Assembly (NCBI GenBank): GCA_013044265.1 | Contig: JABEUQ010000184.1 | Coordinates: 1 to 63,999 of the forward strand | Reading direction: 5' to 3' | Length of the DNA: 63,999 bases | DNA from: Acidimicrobiaceae bacterium | GTDB lineage: Bacteria; Actinomycetota; Acidimicrobiia; Acidimicrobiales; RAAP-2 | In this document: piece after piece, positions 52,179-61,421 of the stretch | Numbering within the stretch: the first letter of the stretch is position 1 | Layout of the letters: each line of letters opens with the position of its first letter | Notes under the pieces: generated by a model | What the model was told of the DNA's origin: nothing | Databases searched by the model: none | The model's input: the letters and a program-made list of their open reading frames with translations, nothing else | Translations under genes and position numbers: made by a program

Positions 52179-52813
52179 CACTTGCTCTCCTGTTGAGCAG
52201 CGGCCGCTTCGGCGCGCGCGGTACGCGCAGCCAGAGCCTCAGCACGCTCTGCGGCGATGTCGCTCTTGGCGACGCGCAGTCCACCTTGGCGCTTGACACG
52301 AATCAAAGTGCCGTGGCTCGGGACGTCATGGTCGAGGCGACCTTCACGAAGATCCTGCACCATTGTGTCAAAGGTCTCGGGGGTGGTGGTGCGAACATAA
52401 CGGTGATTGACCTGCACGCACGGGGCTACGTTGCAATCAGCGAGACACTCTGTCTCCTCGAGGGTAAAGAGGCCGTCTTCGGAGGTGGCCCCTACCGCGC
52501 AGCCCAGCGTGGACGACGCATGCTCGAGCAGCTCTTCGCCTCCGGCTAAGAGGCAAGCAATATTTGTACAAACTCCGACCACGTACTTACCGACCGGTTC
52601 CAAGTGGAACATGTCGTAGAAAGAAGCGGTGCCGCGCACCTCAGCTGGCGTTGTTCCGGTAAGCGTGGCTACTTCAGCGATGCCCTCATCGCTCAGATAA
52701 CCATCCTGCTCCTGGGCCAAGTGCAGTAATGGCAACATGGCTGAACGCTGGCGTGGGTACAGAGCGACGAGTTCTTCGGCGCGTTGGCGGATATCGGCAT
52801 GGAAATGACTCAT
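52178..52813 (-). CDS. nuoE: NADH-quinone oxidoreductase subunit E ([2Fe-2S])
   Basis: This 211-residue thioredoxin-like Fe-S subunit has ligands in VCTNIACLL and in the later ECLADCNVAPCVQVN. A helical N-terminal region matches the family (MLPLLHLAQEQDGYLSDE). The Ala/Glu/Arg-rich C-terminal tail of about 50 residues is an extension over the family core. ATGA overlap with nuoD. Confidence 0.96.
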   Translation of the reverse strand: MSHFHADIRQRAEELVALYPRQRSAMLPLLHLAQEQDGYLSDEGIAEVATLTGTTPAEVRGTASFYDMFHLEPVGKYVVGVCTNIACLLAGGEELLEHASSTLGCAVGATSEDGLFTLEETECLADCNVAPCVQVNHRYVRTTTPETFDTMVQDLREGRLDHDVPSHGTLIRVKRQGGLRVAKSDIAAERAEALAARTARAEAAAAQQESK

Positions 52814-54159
52814 CGGTCGACTTCTCCTAGGACGGGGTCGACTGTCGAGATCATAGTGATCGCGTCAGACATCGATGCCCCTCGCATCAACAACGGCATG
52901 GCCTGGAGGTTGGTAAAGCTCGGAGCTCGCACGTGAATGCGATAGGGCTTGGGCCCACCATCGGAGACCATGTAACAGCCAATTTCACCTCGCGGAGATT
53001 CCACCGCTGAGTAGACCTCACCGGCGGGGACGTGGAATCCCTCGGTGAAGAGTTTGAAGTGATGAATCAGCGCCTCCATGGACTCACCAATGCGCGCGCG
53101 CGGCGGCGGCGTCACCTTGGGATCTTGGCTGCGATAGTCGCCCGAAGGCATCTTCTCGACGCACTGGCGAATGATACGGATGGACTCGCGAATTTCATTG
53201 AGTCGCAACGCGTATCGATCGAAATTGTCACCGTACGTCCCCACGACCACGTCAAAATCTACCTCGTCATACGCCAGATATGGCATCGAACGACGCAGGT
53301 CCCAAGCGACACCTGTCGAGCGCAACAGAGGACCAGTCAAGCTCAACGCGAGCGCCTCCTCGGCAGTGATCGCACCCACGCCGACGAGACGATTTCTAAA
53401 GATTGGCTGACCCGTCAGGAGCTGGTCGTACTCATAACTACGCTCCTCGATGGTGTTGCAAATCACCTCGATATCGTCCTCCCACCCATCGGGCAGGTCG
53501 GCGGCAACGCCACCGGGACGCACGTAATTCAGATTCAGGCGCAGTCCCGCGGTCTTCTCGAAAAATGCCAGAATCAATTCACGTTCGCGTAAGCCGTAAA
53601 TCATCATCGACGTAGAGCCGAGGTCCATACCATTCGTCGCCATCCACACCAGGTGTGAGGAGACACGGTTGAGCTCGCTCATGAGCATCCGGATCCAGGT
53701 CGCTCGTTCGGGAACCTCGACGCCTAGAAGTTTCTCCACAGTCAGCGAATACGAGAGCTCATTGATGACTGGAGAGAGGTAGTCCATACGCGTCACGTTG
53801 GTTGCGCCTTGGACGTAACTCAAGTTCTCGCCGGTCTTCTCCATACCGGTATGCAGGTAACCAATCACGACCTTGGTTCGCAGAACGAATTCACCGTCGA
53901 GCTCGAGCATGAGCCGCAACACCCCGTGAGTCGAGGGGTGCGCCGGACCCATGTTGATGATCATCGTCTCGTCATCGTGGCGTTCGTAGTCAATCTGTCG
54001 CGGATCTAATGTCACGCCATCGAGGCGTAGTACTGCTCCCACCTCACGCCCGAGCTGATCGCTTCCGGTATCACCTCGACGCGTGAGTTCCTGTGCACCC
54101 TCAGACGTCTCAACGGTCAAGCGATCGGGTCGCTTTGCTATACGGGTATCTTCACTCAT
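52810..54159 (-). CDS. nuoD: NADH-quinone oxidoreductase subunit D
   Basis: The 449-residue 49-kDa-type subunit contributes to the quinone site. Conserved sequence includes MIINMGPAHPSTHGVLRLMLELDGE near 65-90, IGYLHTGMEKTGEN near 100 and the C-terminal PRGEIGCYMVSDGGPKPYRIHVRAPSF. The N-terminal 55 residues are a variable, charged extension. The start at 54159 overlaps the nuoC stop as ATGA; a longer frame to 54237 would run into nuoC. Confidence 0.96.
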   Translation of the reverse strand: MSEDTRIAKRPDRLTVETSEGAQELTRRGDTGSDQLGREVGAVLRLDGVTLDPRQIDYERHDDETMIINMGPAHPSTHGVLRLMLELDGEFVLRTKVVIGYLHTGMEKTGENLSYVQGATNVTRMDYLSPVINELSYSLTVEKLLGVEVPERATWIRMLMSELNRVSSHLVWMATNGMDLGSTSMMIYGLRERELILAFFEKTAGLRLNLNYVRPGGVAADLPDGWEDDIEVICNTIEERSYEYDQLLTGQPIFRNRLVGVGAITAEEALALSLTGPLLRSTGVAWDLRRSMPYLAYDEVDFDVVVGTYGDNFDRYALRLNEIRESIRIIRQCVEKMPSGDYRSQDPKVTPPPRARIGESMEALIHHFKLFTEGFHVPAGEVYSAVESPRGEIGCYMVSDGGPKPYRIHVRAPSFTNLQAMPLLMRGASMSDAITMISTVDPVLGEVDR

Positions 54160-54650
54160 CGCGGCCCCGGTGATTCCTTGAATTGAATAGGCACGTGACC
54201 CACCCCGTAATCCTTGCGCAACGGGTGTCCCTCCCACTCCTCGGGCATCAGAATGCGCGTGAGGTCAGGGTGCCCGCCAAAGAGCACACCAAACATGTCA
54301 AAAGTCTCGCGTTCGGGGGCTTCAGTGCCGGGATAGACGTGAAACAAAGAGTCGACTCGCGGCGATTCGTTACCCGCCTGCACGCGCACGCGCACGCGCA
54401 ACTTGCGCGAGAGTGACAAGAAATTAGCGACAACTTCGAAACGAGTTGGTGTGACTCCTTCGGGCACGTAGCGATCGAAGTGCTCGAGGTAATCGACACC
54501 GCATACGTCAACGCACATCTCAAAACCATCGGCCTTTAGAGCGATGGCGAGATCCGCGTACTGCTCGGGCGTCGGAAAGAAGGCTGCGTCGCACGCGAGG
54601 GCGTCCTCGACGAGGACGGCTGGGGGGGCCAAAGGGGGAAGGGGAATCAC
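54156..54650 (-). CDS. nuoC: NADH-quinone oxidoreductase subunit C
   Basis: This 164-residue 30-kDa-type subunit has the signature [31 protein letters not shown] near its C-terminus. The start at GTG 54650 is chosen because it overlaps the nuoB stop by four bases (GTGA), like most junctions here; the longer frame to 54695 would overlap nuoB by 49 bases. The length then fits stand-alone NuoC. Confidence 0.93.
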   Translation of the reverse strand: MIPLPPLAPPAVLVEDALACDAAFFPTPEQYADLAIALKADGFEMCVDVCGVDYLEHFDRYVPEGVTPTRFEVVANFLSLSRKLRVRVRVQAGNESPRVDSLFHVYPGTEAPERETFDMFGVLFGGHPDLTRILMPEEWEGHPLRKDYGVGHVPIQFKESPGPR

Positions 54651-55216
54651 TTCGGCGTGCCCATCCTCACGGTCACCGGAACTTCGGGTGTCCATACGCC
54701 ACTCGCGTGGTCGTGCGCTAGGTGTGTGGGTGTTCCTTCGGCTCGACGCTTCATGATCTCACCGGTGCGGATTTGTTCGTGCAAAGTAAGAATGGCGTGC
54801 ATCAGCGTCTCAGGGCTGGGCGGACAACCGGGCGCGTACACATCTACGGGCACGATCTGGTCGACACCCTGAACTATGGCGTAATTGTTGAAGAGACCTC
54901 CGGTCGAGGCGCACACACCCATCGAGATCACCCATTTGGGTTCCATCATCTGGTCGTATACCTGGCGCAACACCGGAGCCATCTTCTGACTGACGCGTCC
55001 AGCCACAATCATGAGGTCGGCCTGACGTGGAGAGTTGCGAAACACTTCCATGCCAAAGCGTGAAAGGTCAAAATCTGCCGCGCCCGCCGCCATCATCTCG
55101 ATAGCGCAACAGGCCAGACCAAAGGAAGCTGGCCAAACCGAGGCGCGACGCGCCCAACGAACCAAATCTTCAATAGGCGCCGTTAAGAAATTATGCTGCA
55201 GGTCTTCGAGGGCCAC
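54647..55216 (-). CDS. nuoB: NADH-quinone oxidoreductase subunit B
   Basis: The 189-residue subunit binds the N2 [4Fe-4S] cluster next to the quinone site. The ligands are visible in [12 protein letters not shown], in the GRVSQK...VCASTGGLF segment and in [16 protein letters not shown]. The sequence is highly conserved. Its GTG overlaps the nuoA stop by one base (TAGTG). Confidence 0.97.
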   Translation of the reverse strand: MALEDLQHNFLTAPIEDLVRWARRASVWPASFGLACCAIEMMAAGAADFDLSRFGMEVFRNSPRQADLMIVAGRVSQKMAPVLRQVYDQMMEPKWVISMGVCASTGGLFNNYAIVQGVDQIVPVDVYAPGCPPSPETLMHAILTLHEQIRTGEIMKRRAEGTPTHLAHDHASGVWTPEVPVTVRMGTPK

Positions 55217-55659
55217 TATGCCGCCTGATCAGACTCGGCGCCGATGCGCACGATGGTCGAAGAACTAGTGCGCTCGGGCATGCCCAGCGTCAAGTGTTGT
55301 CGCGGTCCCCACGAGAGGGCTCCCTCGCGCACCAAATAGAGCAGGGCGCCAAAGACAGTGAGAGAGAACACCAGAACCTCTACTAGACCAAATCCAGCCA
55401 ATTGACGAAAAACGACGGCGAAGGGGTACATGAACACCACTTCGATGTCGAATATCACAAAAATCATGGCCACCAGGTAAAAACGAACCGGGAAGCGCTG
55501 GGGTGGTTCGATTTCAGGGACTATCCCACACTCGTAGGGGGCAATCTTGGCGTCAGTGGGACGCTTGCGAGGCGCCAGCAAGGCCGACGCTACAAACGAT
55601 CCCGACGCAAAAACTGCTCCCAGAATCAGGAGTCCCAGTATCGGTAAATACTGGTTCAC
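55216..55659 (-). CDS. nuoA: NADH-quinone oxidoreductase subunit A
   Basis: The subunit has about 147 residues with three membrane helices and the conserved loop [42 protein letters not shown] spread over residues 41-82. GTG at 55659 is chosen because homology begins there and the upstream frame, to 55740, runs over the divergent promoter. It heads the 14-gene operon; AGAAAT at 55666-55671 may be a poor -10. Confidence 0.92.
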   Translation of the reverse strand: MNQYLPILGLLILGAVFASGSFVASALLAPRKRPTDAKIAPYECGIVPEIEPPQRFPVRFYLVAMIFVIFDIEVVFMYPFAVVFRQLAGFGLVEVLVFSLTVFGALLYLVREGALSWGPRQHLTLGMPERTSSSTIVRIGAESDQAA

Positions 55660-55718
55660 GCATTCATTTCTATCACTCCCGCGATACCCCTCGAGACCGC
55701 CTACCGAGACCCAGCGCG

Positions 55719-55724
55719 TAATCT
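55719..55724 (+). promoter_or_regulatory. Predicted -10 element TAATCT of a leaderless promoter (geranylgeranyl-reductase-family gene)
   Basis: TAATCT is followed by six bases and ATG at 55731, with no Shine-Dalgarno. It lies in the 71-base region between nuoA and this divergent gene. Confidence 0.55.
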
Positions 55725-55730
55725 GTCTCA

Positions 55731-57065
55731 ATGCCCACACTCAAAGAAGTCGCCGCACAGTCACACGAATTTGACGTGGTCATCGTGGGCGCAGGACCGA
55801 GCGGTTCAGCGTGCGCCTACTGGCTTTCTCGAGCCGGTTGGTCAGTCTGTCTCGTCGAGAAGAAAACGTTCCCCCGCGAAAAAACTTGTGGCGACGGTCT
55901 CACACCGCGCTCCGTGCATCAACTCATTGAGATGGGACTGGAACCTGAGGTGGCCGCGAATGGTCACAAGTACCAGGGCCTGCGATCCTTTGGTTTTGGT
56001 GCGTCACTCGAGATGCAGTGGCCCGAGCACCCGATCTTCCCCAACTACGGCTACACGATCACCCGATTCAATTTGGACGGCCTCGTCGCCGAACGCGCCG
56101 TTCGCTTCGGTGCAACGCTGTTGTCGGGAGTAGAAGCGGTCGACCTTCTCGAAGCGGTGCCTTCGCCTCACGGAGCCTTAAGCGGCGCCAAAGGAGTGAT
56201 CGTCAAGGACAAGCAGACGGGTGAGACCGCGGAGATACGTGGTCGCTACCTCGTGGTGGGCGATGGACAAAACTCTCGTTTAGGACGTGCGCTCGGTACA
56301 ACACGCAACCGCGAATGGCCCATGGGAATGGCGTTGCGCGGCTACTACACGTCAAATCGTCATGATGAGCCCTGGATTGACTCTCATCTCGACATTCGCG
56401 ACCCCCACGGTGACGTTGTCCCGGGATACGGCTGGATTTTCCCCCTGGGAGATGGACGCGTCAACGTAGGCGTCGGTTTGCTGTCGACCGGTGGAGCCTG
56501 GAAAGGCGTGAATACCACCAAATTGCAGGAGTACTTTGTCGCACAAACAGCCGAAGCATGGGGACTCAATGATGACACCTGCCTCGGTCCGGCGACCGGC
56601 GGGCGCCTGCCAATGGGGCTGGCCGTAGGTCCTCGAGTGGGGCGCAACACCTTGACAATCGGTGACGCTGCGGGTACGGTCAACCCCTTCAATGGTGAGG
56701 GAATCGCCTACGGCTACGAATCGGGACGTTTAGCGGCGGGTGCTCTCGGCGAGGCCCTGGCATCGAACGATGCGACAGCCCTCTCCCTCTACGATGAGCG
56801 CATGCAAGCCGCCTACGGCGACTACTACAAGTTGGCTCGAGCGTTCGTCCGACTGATCTCTGAACCCAAGATCCTCTCAATCTGTGTCGGCGCCGGACTT
56901 CGTATTAAGCCCCTGATGAATGAGCTGCTAGCGGTAATGGCCAACTTGATGAGCAACGACAACAAGGGCCCCGCCGAAGTGGGATATCGCGCCATGGTGC
57001 GCTTGGCGAATGCCGTCCCCGAAGAGGCGTATCGCTTGCTGCTGGGGACCTCGCCGGAAGAGTAG
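55731..57065 (+). CDS. Geranylgeranyl-reductase-family flavoprotein (probable menaquinone reductase, MenJ-like)
   Basis: This 444-residue FAD protein has the Rossmann motif VVIVGAGPSGSACAYWLSRAG near 17-37, the family motif KTCGDGLTPRSVHQL near 53 and the second FAD motif LTIGDAAGTVNPFNGEGIAYGYESG near 309. In actinobacteria such enzymes often saturate one isoprene unit of menaquinone. Its divergent place beside the NADH:menaquinone oxidoreductase operon supports a quinone role, but an archaeal-lipid-like or chlorophyll-like reductase cannot be excluded. A leaderless message is predicted. Confidence 0.85.
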   Translation: MPTLKEVAAQSHEFDVVIVGAGPSGSACAYWLSRAGWSVCLVEKKTFPREKTCGDGLTPRSVHQLIEMGLEPEVAANGHKYQGLRSFGFGASLEMQWPEHPIFPNYGYTITRFNLDGLVAERAVRFGATLLSGVEAVDLLEAVPSPHGALSGAKGVIVKDKQTGETAEIRGRYLVVGDGQNSRLGRALGTTRNREWPMGMALRGYYTSNRHDEPWIDSHLDIRDPHGDVVPGYGWIFPLGDGRVNVGVGLLSTGGAWKGVNTTKLQEYFVAQTAEAWGLNDDTCLGPATGGRLPMGLAVGPRVGRNTLTIGDAAGTVNPFNGEGIAYGYESGRLAAGALGEALASNDATALSLYDERMQAAYGDYYKLARAFVRLISEPKILSICVGAGLRIKPLMNELLAVMANLMSNDNKGPAEVGYRAMVRLANAVPEEAYRLLLGTSPEE

Positions 57066-57096
57066 ACCCCGTGCCACATTAATTTCTCACTCACCT

Positions 57097-57105
57097 TTAG
57101 GATAA
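57097..57105 (+). promoter_or_regulatory. Possible iron-box half-site before the FTR1 permease gene
   Basis: TTAGGATAA resembles one arm of a DtxR/IdeR operator (TTAGGTTAG). No good second arm is visible, so this is weak. It lies 48 bases upstream of an iron-permease gene, which is why it is noted. Confidence 0.25.
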
Positions 57106-57153
57106 ATCTGTGATTAATCGCTGCAGTCTCCTCCGCACCAACGAAGAAGTCGC

Positions 57154-58008
57154 GTGATCCCCACGTTCATCATCTTCCTTCGCGAAGGAATCGAAGCGTC
57201 GATGGTCGTCGCAATCTTGCTGACGTACCTCAAGCGCATCGGACAATCCCAGCACTTCCGAGAGGTCTTCATGGGTGTCGGCGCAGCACTGATCCTCACG
57301 GTGTTGGGGGGTATCGGTGCCTACTTCGCTATTTCGCGCTACTCCGGATCGAGCGTGCAGACGTACTTCGAGACCGCTACTTACGTGGTGGCCGCCGGCT
57401 TCTTGACCATCATGACATTCTGGATGCATAAGCATGCGCGTACCATGGCCGGCGAACTTCGAGTGCGCTCCGACGTAGCCCTCTCCGCGGGCAACCGCTG
57501 GGGCCTCGCTCTCTTATCGTTTCAAGCAGTTGGTCGTGAGGGTCTCGAAACAATGGTGTTCACTCTGGCCATCCTCTTCGCGAATTCGCACCAAGCCGCC
57601 ACGCCGGTCCAAGGGAATCTGGTACTCCTGGGCGCAGCCCTCGGCCTCGGCCTCGCCCTCGTCATGGCAGTGGCGATCTACCGTATGGGTGCCAAAGTCA
57701 ATCTCAAGATTTTCTTTCGATTCCTCGGCATCGTCCTGATGCTCTTCGCCGCCGGATTACTGACCGACGCCACGGAGAACTTCCAGCAACTCGGCTGGAT
57801 CACGCTCGGCTCACACGTGATGTGGAACACCAGCACCTTCATGCACGAGTCCTCGAACACGGGCGATGTACTGCACTCATTATTCGGTTACGCCGAACAG
57901 CCCACGGTTCTGCAGGGCCTTGTGTGGCTGATCTACATCGTGGTGAGCGTCACCATCTTCGTCACGATGGGACGTCGATCTCACACCCACGCTGCTCGTC
58001 AGGGCTGA
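57154..58008 (+). CDS. efeU: FTR1-family iron permease (EfeU-like)
   Basis: The 284-residue membrane protein has seven hydrophobic segments and both hallmark iron-binding motifs REGIE (10-14) and REGLE (128-132). It imports iron together with an oxidase or EfeO-like partner; efeO and efeB are not adjacent. A His-rich loop (MHKHARTM) lies between the motifs. A weak GAAGAAG precedes the GTG start. It converges on the hypothetical gene at 58013 with a four-base gap. Confidence 0.92.
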   Translation: MIPTFIIFLREGIEASMVVAILLTYLKRIGQSQHFREVFMGVGAALILTVLGGIGAYFAISRYSGSSVQTYFETATYVVAAGFLTIMTFWMHKHARTMAGELRVRSDVALSAGNRWGLALLSFQAVGREGLETMVFTLAILFANSHQAATPVQGNLVLLGAALGLGLALVMAVAIYRMGAKVNLKIFFRFLGIVLMLFAAGLLTDATENFQQLGWITLGSHVMWNTSTFMHESSNTGDVLHSLFGYAEQPTVLQGLVWLIYIVVSVTIFVTMGRRSHTHAARQG

Positions 58009-58012
58009 ACCA

Positions 58013-59131
58013 CTACGCCGATACGGCACTCGTTGACGTCACTCGTGCCAGCAACTCATTGGCCAAACTGATCAAAGTCGCACGGGCTCGCGTCAGGTCC
58101 GCCACCAGCGCGAAGAGTGTCACTTCGTAATGACTCGCCGCCTCTTCTATAACGACCAAGTGAGCGTTCACCACTTGAAGTGACGGCAGACTCACCATCA
58201 CTTCTCCACCGCGCGACCAGCCTTTGACAAAAGTCGGCGTCGCCAGATTCTGTCCCTTCGAGAGTTGAGGCGTCACACCGGTATTTGCACCAATCAATTC
58301 ATCGCCAACAGCTTGAGCGAAACAACGGCCGAAGGACGGTCGTGACATCTCAGCAACGTCGAGCGCCACACTCGGGGTTGAGTCGTAGTACTGAGCTGTG
58401 GACTCGACCTGCACACCACCCAGGTCCGAGGAGTAGAAAACGGGCGAACTCACTTCGTAGCGTGGCGACGTGCCGGCGAGACCAAAAATCCGATCATCAA
58501 CGCTCGCGACGCTGAGACAACGCTGAAAATTCACTCCCGCGAGCGCGAAGGGTGACGCTTGAGGTGGCGCCGTACTCGTCGTCGCGGGATTGACGGACTG
58601 AACTTGGCCCGGCACGGGTAGCAGCGTCGCCAAAAGAGACGACGAGGCGAGTGAGGATGACGACCACGTACCCGCGACATCACGAGCATTCAAATTGAGA
58701 CTCTCGAGACTCGTAACCACCGAAGAGGTTCCCGGATGATTCAAGAGTCCACCAAAGTATCCGCCGAAGGAAGCCAGCGTCACGAGAGCCGCGACAATCA
58801 ATGCAGTATTGCGACGTCCGCGCGGCAGTTCGCGTGCCCCGTGTGCGACTAATACCGCACGTACTTCTTCGAGCTGTGTGCGACCCATTGGTCCAACCCG
58901 ACGCCACTGGTAGAGCACGCCGCCCACAATCGCAATAATGCTGACACCCGCGCGTGATCTCACCAGGCGCACACTCGTAACCTCACTCCATGGCGTCTGC
59001 CAGGCAACAACAGGATCACCGGCTAGTTGCGTCAAGCCTGTCTCATCCATCAGTAACGTGACCGGAGACGTGGGTCCGTGGGGTGCGAAGCTAGGGCGAA
59101 CAATCCATCCCTCGGAACGCAGCACACTCAC
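58013..59131 (-). CDS. Membrane protein of unknown function coupled to hemL
   Basis: I do not recognise this family. The 372-residue protein has an N-terminal cytoplasmic part (about 1-105) with a PH-like look (VTLLMDETGLTQLAGDPVV...PWSEVTSVRLVRSRAGVSIIAIVGG), one membrane helix (about 108-130) and an exported Ser/Thr-rich C-terminal domain that may bind something outside (LAGTSPRYEVSSPVFYSSDLGG). The GTG start overlaps the hemL stop by four bases, so it is translated after hemL, although nothing in it suggests a haem role. Confidence 0.7.
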   Translation of the reverse strand: MSVLRSEGWIVRPSFAPHGPTSPVTLLMDETGLTQLAGDPVVAWQTPWSEVTSVRLVRSRAGVSIIAIVGGVLYQWRRVGPMGRTQLEEVRAVLVAHGARELPRGRRNTALIVAALVTLASFGGYFGGLLNHPGTSSVVTSLESLNLNARDVAGTWSSSSLASSSLLATLLPVPGQVQSVNPATTSTAPPQASPFALAGVNFQRCLSVASVDDRIFGLAGTSPRYEVSSPVFYSSDLGGVQVESTAQYYDSTPSVALDVAEMSRPSFGRCFAQAVGDELIGANTGVTPQLSKGQNLATPTFVKGWSRGGEVMVSLPSLQVVNAHLVVIEEAASHYEVTLFALVADLTRARATLISLANELLARVTSTSAVSA

Positions 59132-60414
59132 GAGGCGACGGGAGTGCCAGCGGCAACTCGCGCAGCCGAAGCCGCGGCTTCAACCGTGCGGTCCAAATCC
59201 TCGTCGCTGTGGGCTAACGAGACGAAGAGGATTTCGTACGCCCCCGGAGCGAGGGCAATACCCTTGTCGAGCATGGCGTGAAAAAACGGCCGGTAGAGAC
59301 CGTTGTCACAAAGTACTTGAGCTTGAGCGAAGTTCTCAGGCTCCTCGAACTCTTCACGCGACAAGTACAGACCGAGTAACGGACCGCGTACCGGTACGCG
59401 CGCGAAGAGTCCACTGTCACGGATCGCCTCGTTGAGTTGGGCGGCGAAGCGCGCGACCCGCGCGCTCAGGTCCGCGTAGTCCGCCGGGGCTACGCGGCTC
59501 AACACTTCGGACCCGGCAGCCGTGGCGAGCGGATTGCCCGACAAGGTACCCGCCTGGTACACGGGACCCGCCGGGGCGAGCACACTAAGAACGGCGCGTG
59601 AACCTCCGAACGCCCCGACCGGCAGTCCCCCACCAATGACTTTGCCGAAACAGTAGAGATCGGGCGTAACACCAAAGAACTGCTCAGCTCCCGCGTAGTC
59701 GAGTCGAAAGCCCGTTATGACTTCGTCAAAGATCAAGAGTGCTCCCACTCGGTCGCATTCGTCACGCAACTGCGCGAGGAATGTCGCGTGCGGGCCCACC
59801 AAGTTCATGTTGGCGGCCACCGGCTCGACCAGTACTGCGGCCACCGTCTCGTCCAAGGCGGGCACCACGTTGTAGGGCGCCACTATGGTGTCCGCCACGG
59901 CATTCGCCGTGACGCCAGCCGAACCCGGCAGCCCCAATTGAGCCACGCCACTGCCCCCCGCCACCAACAACGAGTCCGAGTGTCCGTGGTAGCAGCCGTC
60001 GAACTTCAAAACCTTGTCGCGTCCAGTGACGCCGCGTGCCACGCGCACGGCGCTCATCACTGCTTCGGTACCCGAGGAGACGAAGCGCACCTGTTCGAGG
60101 CCGGGAACGCGACCAGTCATCTTCTCTGCGAGCAACACTTCGCCCGGAGTCGGCGCACCAAAAGTGGTCCCGAGAGCCGCCGCCTCGCGCAAACGTTCCA
60201 CCACCGCCGGGTGGGCGTGGCCCAGCAACGATGCACCGTAGGACTGTACGAAGTCAATGTAGGTATTACCCTCAACGTCACTCACGTACGCACCCGCTCC
60301 GCTCACCACGGTGTAGGGCGTGCCACCGACCGAGCGAAACGACCGAACCGGCGAGTCAACACCGCCGGGAATGACGTGGAGCGCGCGCTCGAACCACTCC
60401 TTATTGGTACTCAT
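59128..60414 (-). CDS. hemL: Glutamate-1-semialdehyde 2,1-aminomutase
   Basis: This 428-residue class-III aminotransferase makes 5-aminolevulinate. The N-terminal VIPGGVDSPVRSFRSVGGTP is diagnostic. The PLP site is visible in LLIFDEVITGFRL and the lysine in CFGKVIGGGLPVGAFGG. The family's gating segment VRFVSSGTEAVMSAVRVARGVTGRDK is present near 115. ATGA overlap with hemB upstream and GTGA overlap with the gene after it. Confidence 0.97.
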   Translation of the reverse strand: MSTNKEWFERALHVIPGGVDSPVRSFRSVGGTPYTVVSGAGAYVSDVEGNTYIDFVQSYGASLLGHAHPAVVERLREAAALGTTFGAPTPGEVLLAEKMTGRVPGLEQVRFVSSGTEAVMSAVRVARGVTGRDKVLKFDGCYHGHSDSLLVAGGSGVAQLGLPGSAGVTANAVADTIVAPYNVVPALDETVAAVLVEPVAANMNLVGPHATFLAQLRDECDRVGALLIFDEVITGFRLDYAGAEQFFGVTPDLYCFGKVIGGGLPVGAFGGSRAVLSVLAPAGPVYQAGTLSGNPLATAAGSEVLSRVAPADYADLSARVARFAAQLNEAIRDSGLFARVPVRGPLLGLYLSREEFEEPENFAQAQVLCDNGLYRPFFHAMLDKGIALAPGAYEILFVSLAHSDEDLDRTVEAAASAARVAAGTPVAS

Positions 60415-61391
60415 GAATTCAACGCCTCGGCAACTTCACGTGCGAAGTAAGTGAGCACGAAATCGGCACCCGCACGACGTACAGCGGTCAGTTGCTCCAG
60501 CGCTACGGCGTCGCCATCGATCCACCCGTTGGCTGCCGCGGCCTTGATCATCGAGTACTCCCCACTCACGTGATAAGCGCACAGGGGCACGTCGACCTCC
60601 CGGCGTAAATCACTCAACACATCTAGGTAGGTCATGGCGGGCTTGACCATCACGATGTCGGCACCCTCATCAACGTCCAGGCGAGCCTCACGCCAGGACT
60701 CGCGCCGGTTGCGATAGTCCTGTTGGTAACTGCGCCGGTCCCCACCGTTCGCGATCTCAACACCCACCGCCTCGCGAAAGGGCCCGTAGAGCGCCGAGGC
60801 GTACTTGGCGGCGTACGCCATGATGACGGTATCGGAGTACCCCTCGGCGTCGAGGGCCTCGCGGATTGCCCCGACTTGGCCGTCCATCATGCCCGAGGGC
60901 GCCACGACTGCCGCCCCAGCCTTCGCCTGGGCGACGGCAGCACGTCCGTAGAGATCAAGCGTCGCGTCATTGTCGACAGTGCCGTCGGCACGCAGCACCC
61001 CGCAGTGTCCGTGACTGGTGTACTCATCCAGGCACAGGTCGGCCATCACGACCAGGTCATCGCCGAAATCGTCTCGCAATGTCCGCAGCGCAACTTGGAC
61101 AATCCCATCGTCGTCGAACGCTCCCGAGCCCAGTTCGTCCTTGTGCTCGGGTACCCCAAAGAGGATGACGCCACCCACTCCTGCAGCCTGGATCGCACGA
61201 ACTTCGCTCCTCAAGGATTCCAGCGTGTGTTGGAAGTGGCCTGGAAGTGAAGCAATAGGACGAGCGTGGTCGCGCCCTTCCGCCACGAAGAGGGGGGCCA
61301 CGAAATCATCAGGCGCCAAAGTGGTCTCGGCCACCAAGCGCCGCAGTGCGCTCGTGCGACGGAGTCGACGGGGTCGTTCGATAGGAAACAC
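60411..61391 (-). CDS. hemB: Delta-aminolevulinic acid dehydratase (porphobilinogen synthase)
   Basis: The 326-residue enzyme condenses two aminolevulinates. The start has RPRRLRRTSALRRLVAETTL and the metal-site segment reads ADLCLDEYTSHGHCG, which keeps two of the three zinc cysteines of the E. coli enzyme; the third place is Asp, as in several actinobacterial HemB proteins. The Schiff-base lysines lie in AAKYASALYGPFREAVG and VMVKPAMTYLD. GTG start with TAGGCT six bases upstream. Confidence 0.96.
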   Translation of the reverse strand: MFPIERPRRLRRTSALRRLVAETTLAPDDFVAPLFVAEGRDHARPIASLPGHFQHTLESLRSEVRAIQAAGVGGVILFGVPEHKDELGSGAFDDDGIVQVALRTLRDDFGDDLVVMADLCLDEYTSHGHCGVLRADGTVDNDATLDLYGRAAVAQAKAGAAVVAPSGMMDGQVGAIREALDAEGYSDTVIMAYAAKYASALYGPFREAVGVEIANGGDRRSYQQDYRNRRESWREARLDVDEGADIVMVKPAMTYLDVLSDLRREVDVPLCAYHVSGEYSMIKAAAANGWIDGDAVALEQLTAVRRAGADFVLTYFAREVAEALNS

Positions 61392-61397
61392 GACACC

Positions 61398-61403
61398 AGC
61401 CTA
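61398..61403 (-). promoter_or_regulatory. Predicted -10 element TAGGCT of a leaderless promoter (hemB-hemL operon)
   Basis: TAGGCT on the minus strand is followed by six bases and the GTG of hemB at 61391. It lies in the 30-base gap after the SBP-like gene. Confidence 0.55.
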
Positions 61404-61421
61404 GGACGCGTCGCGACGACG

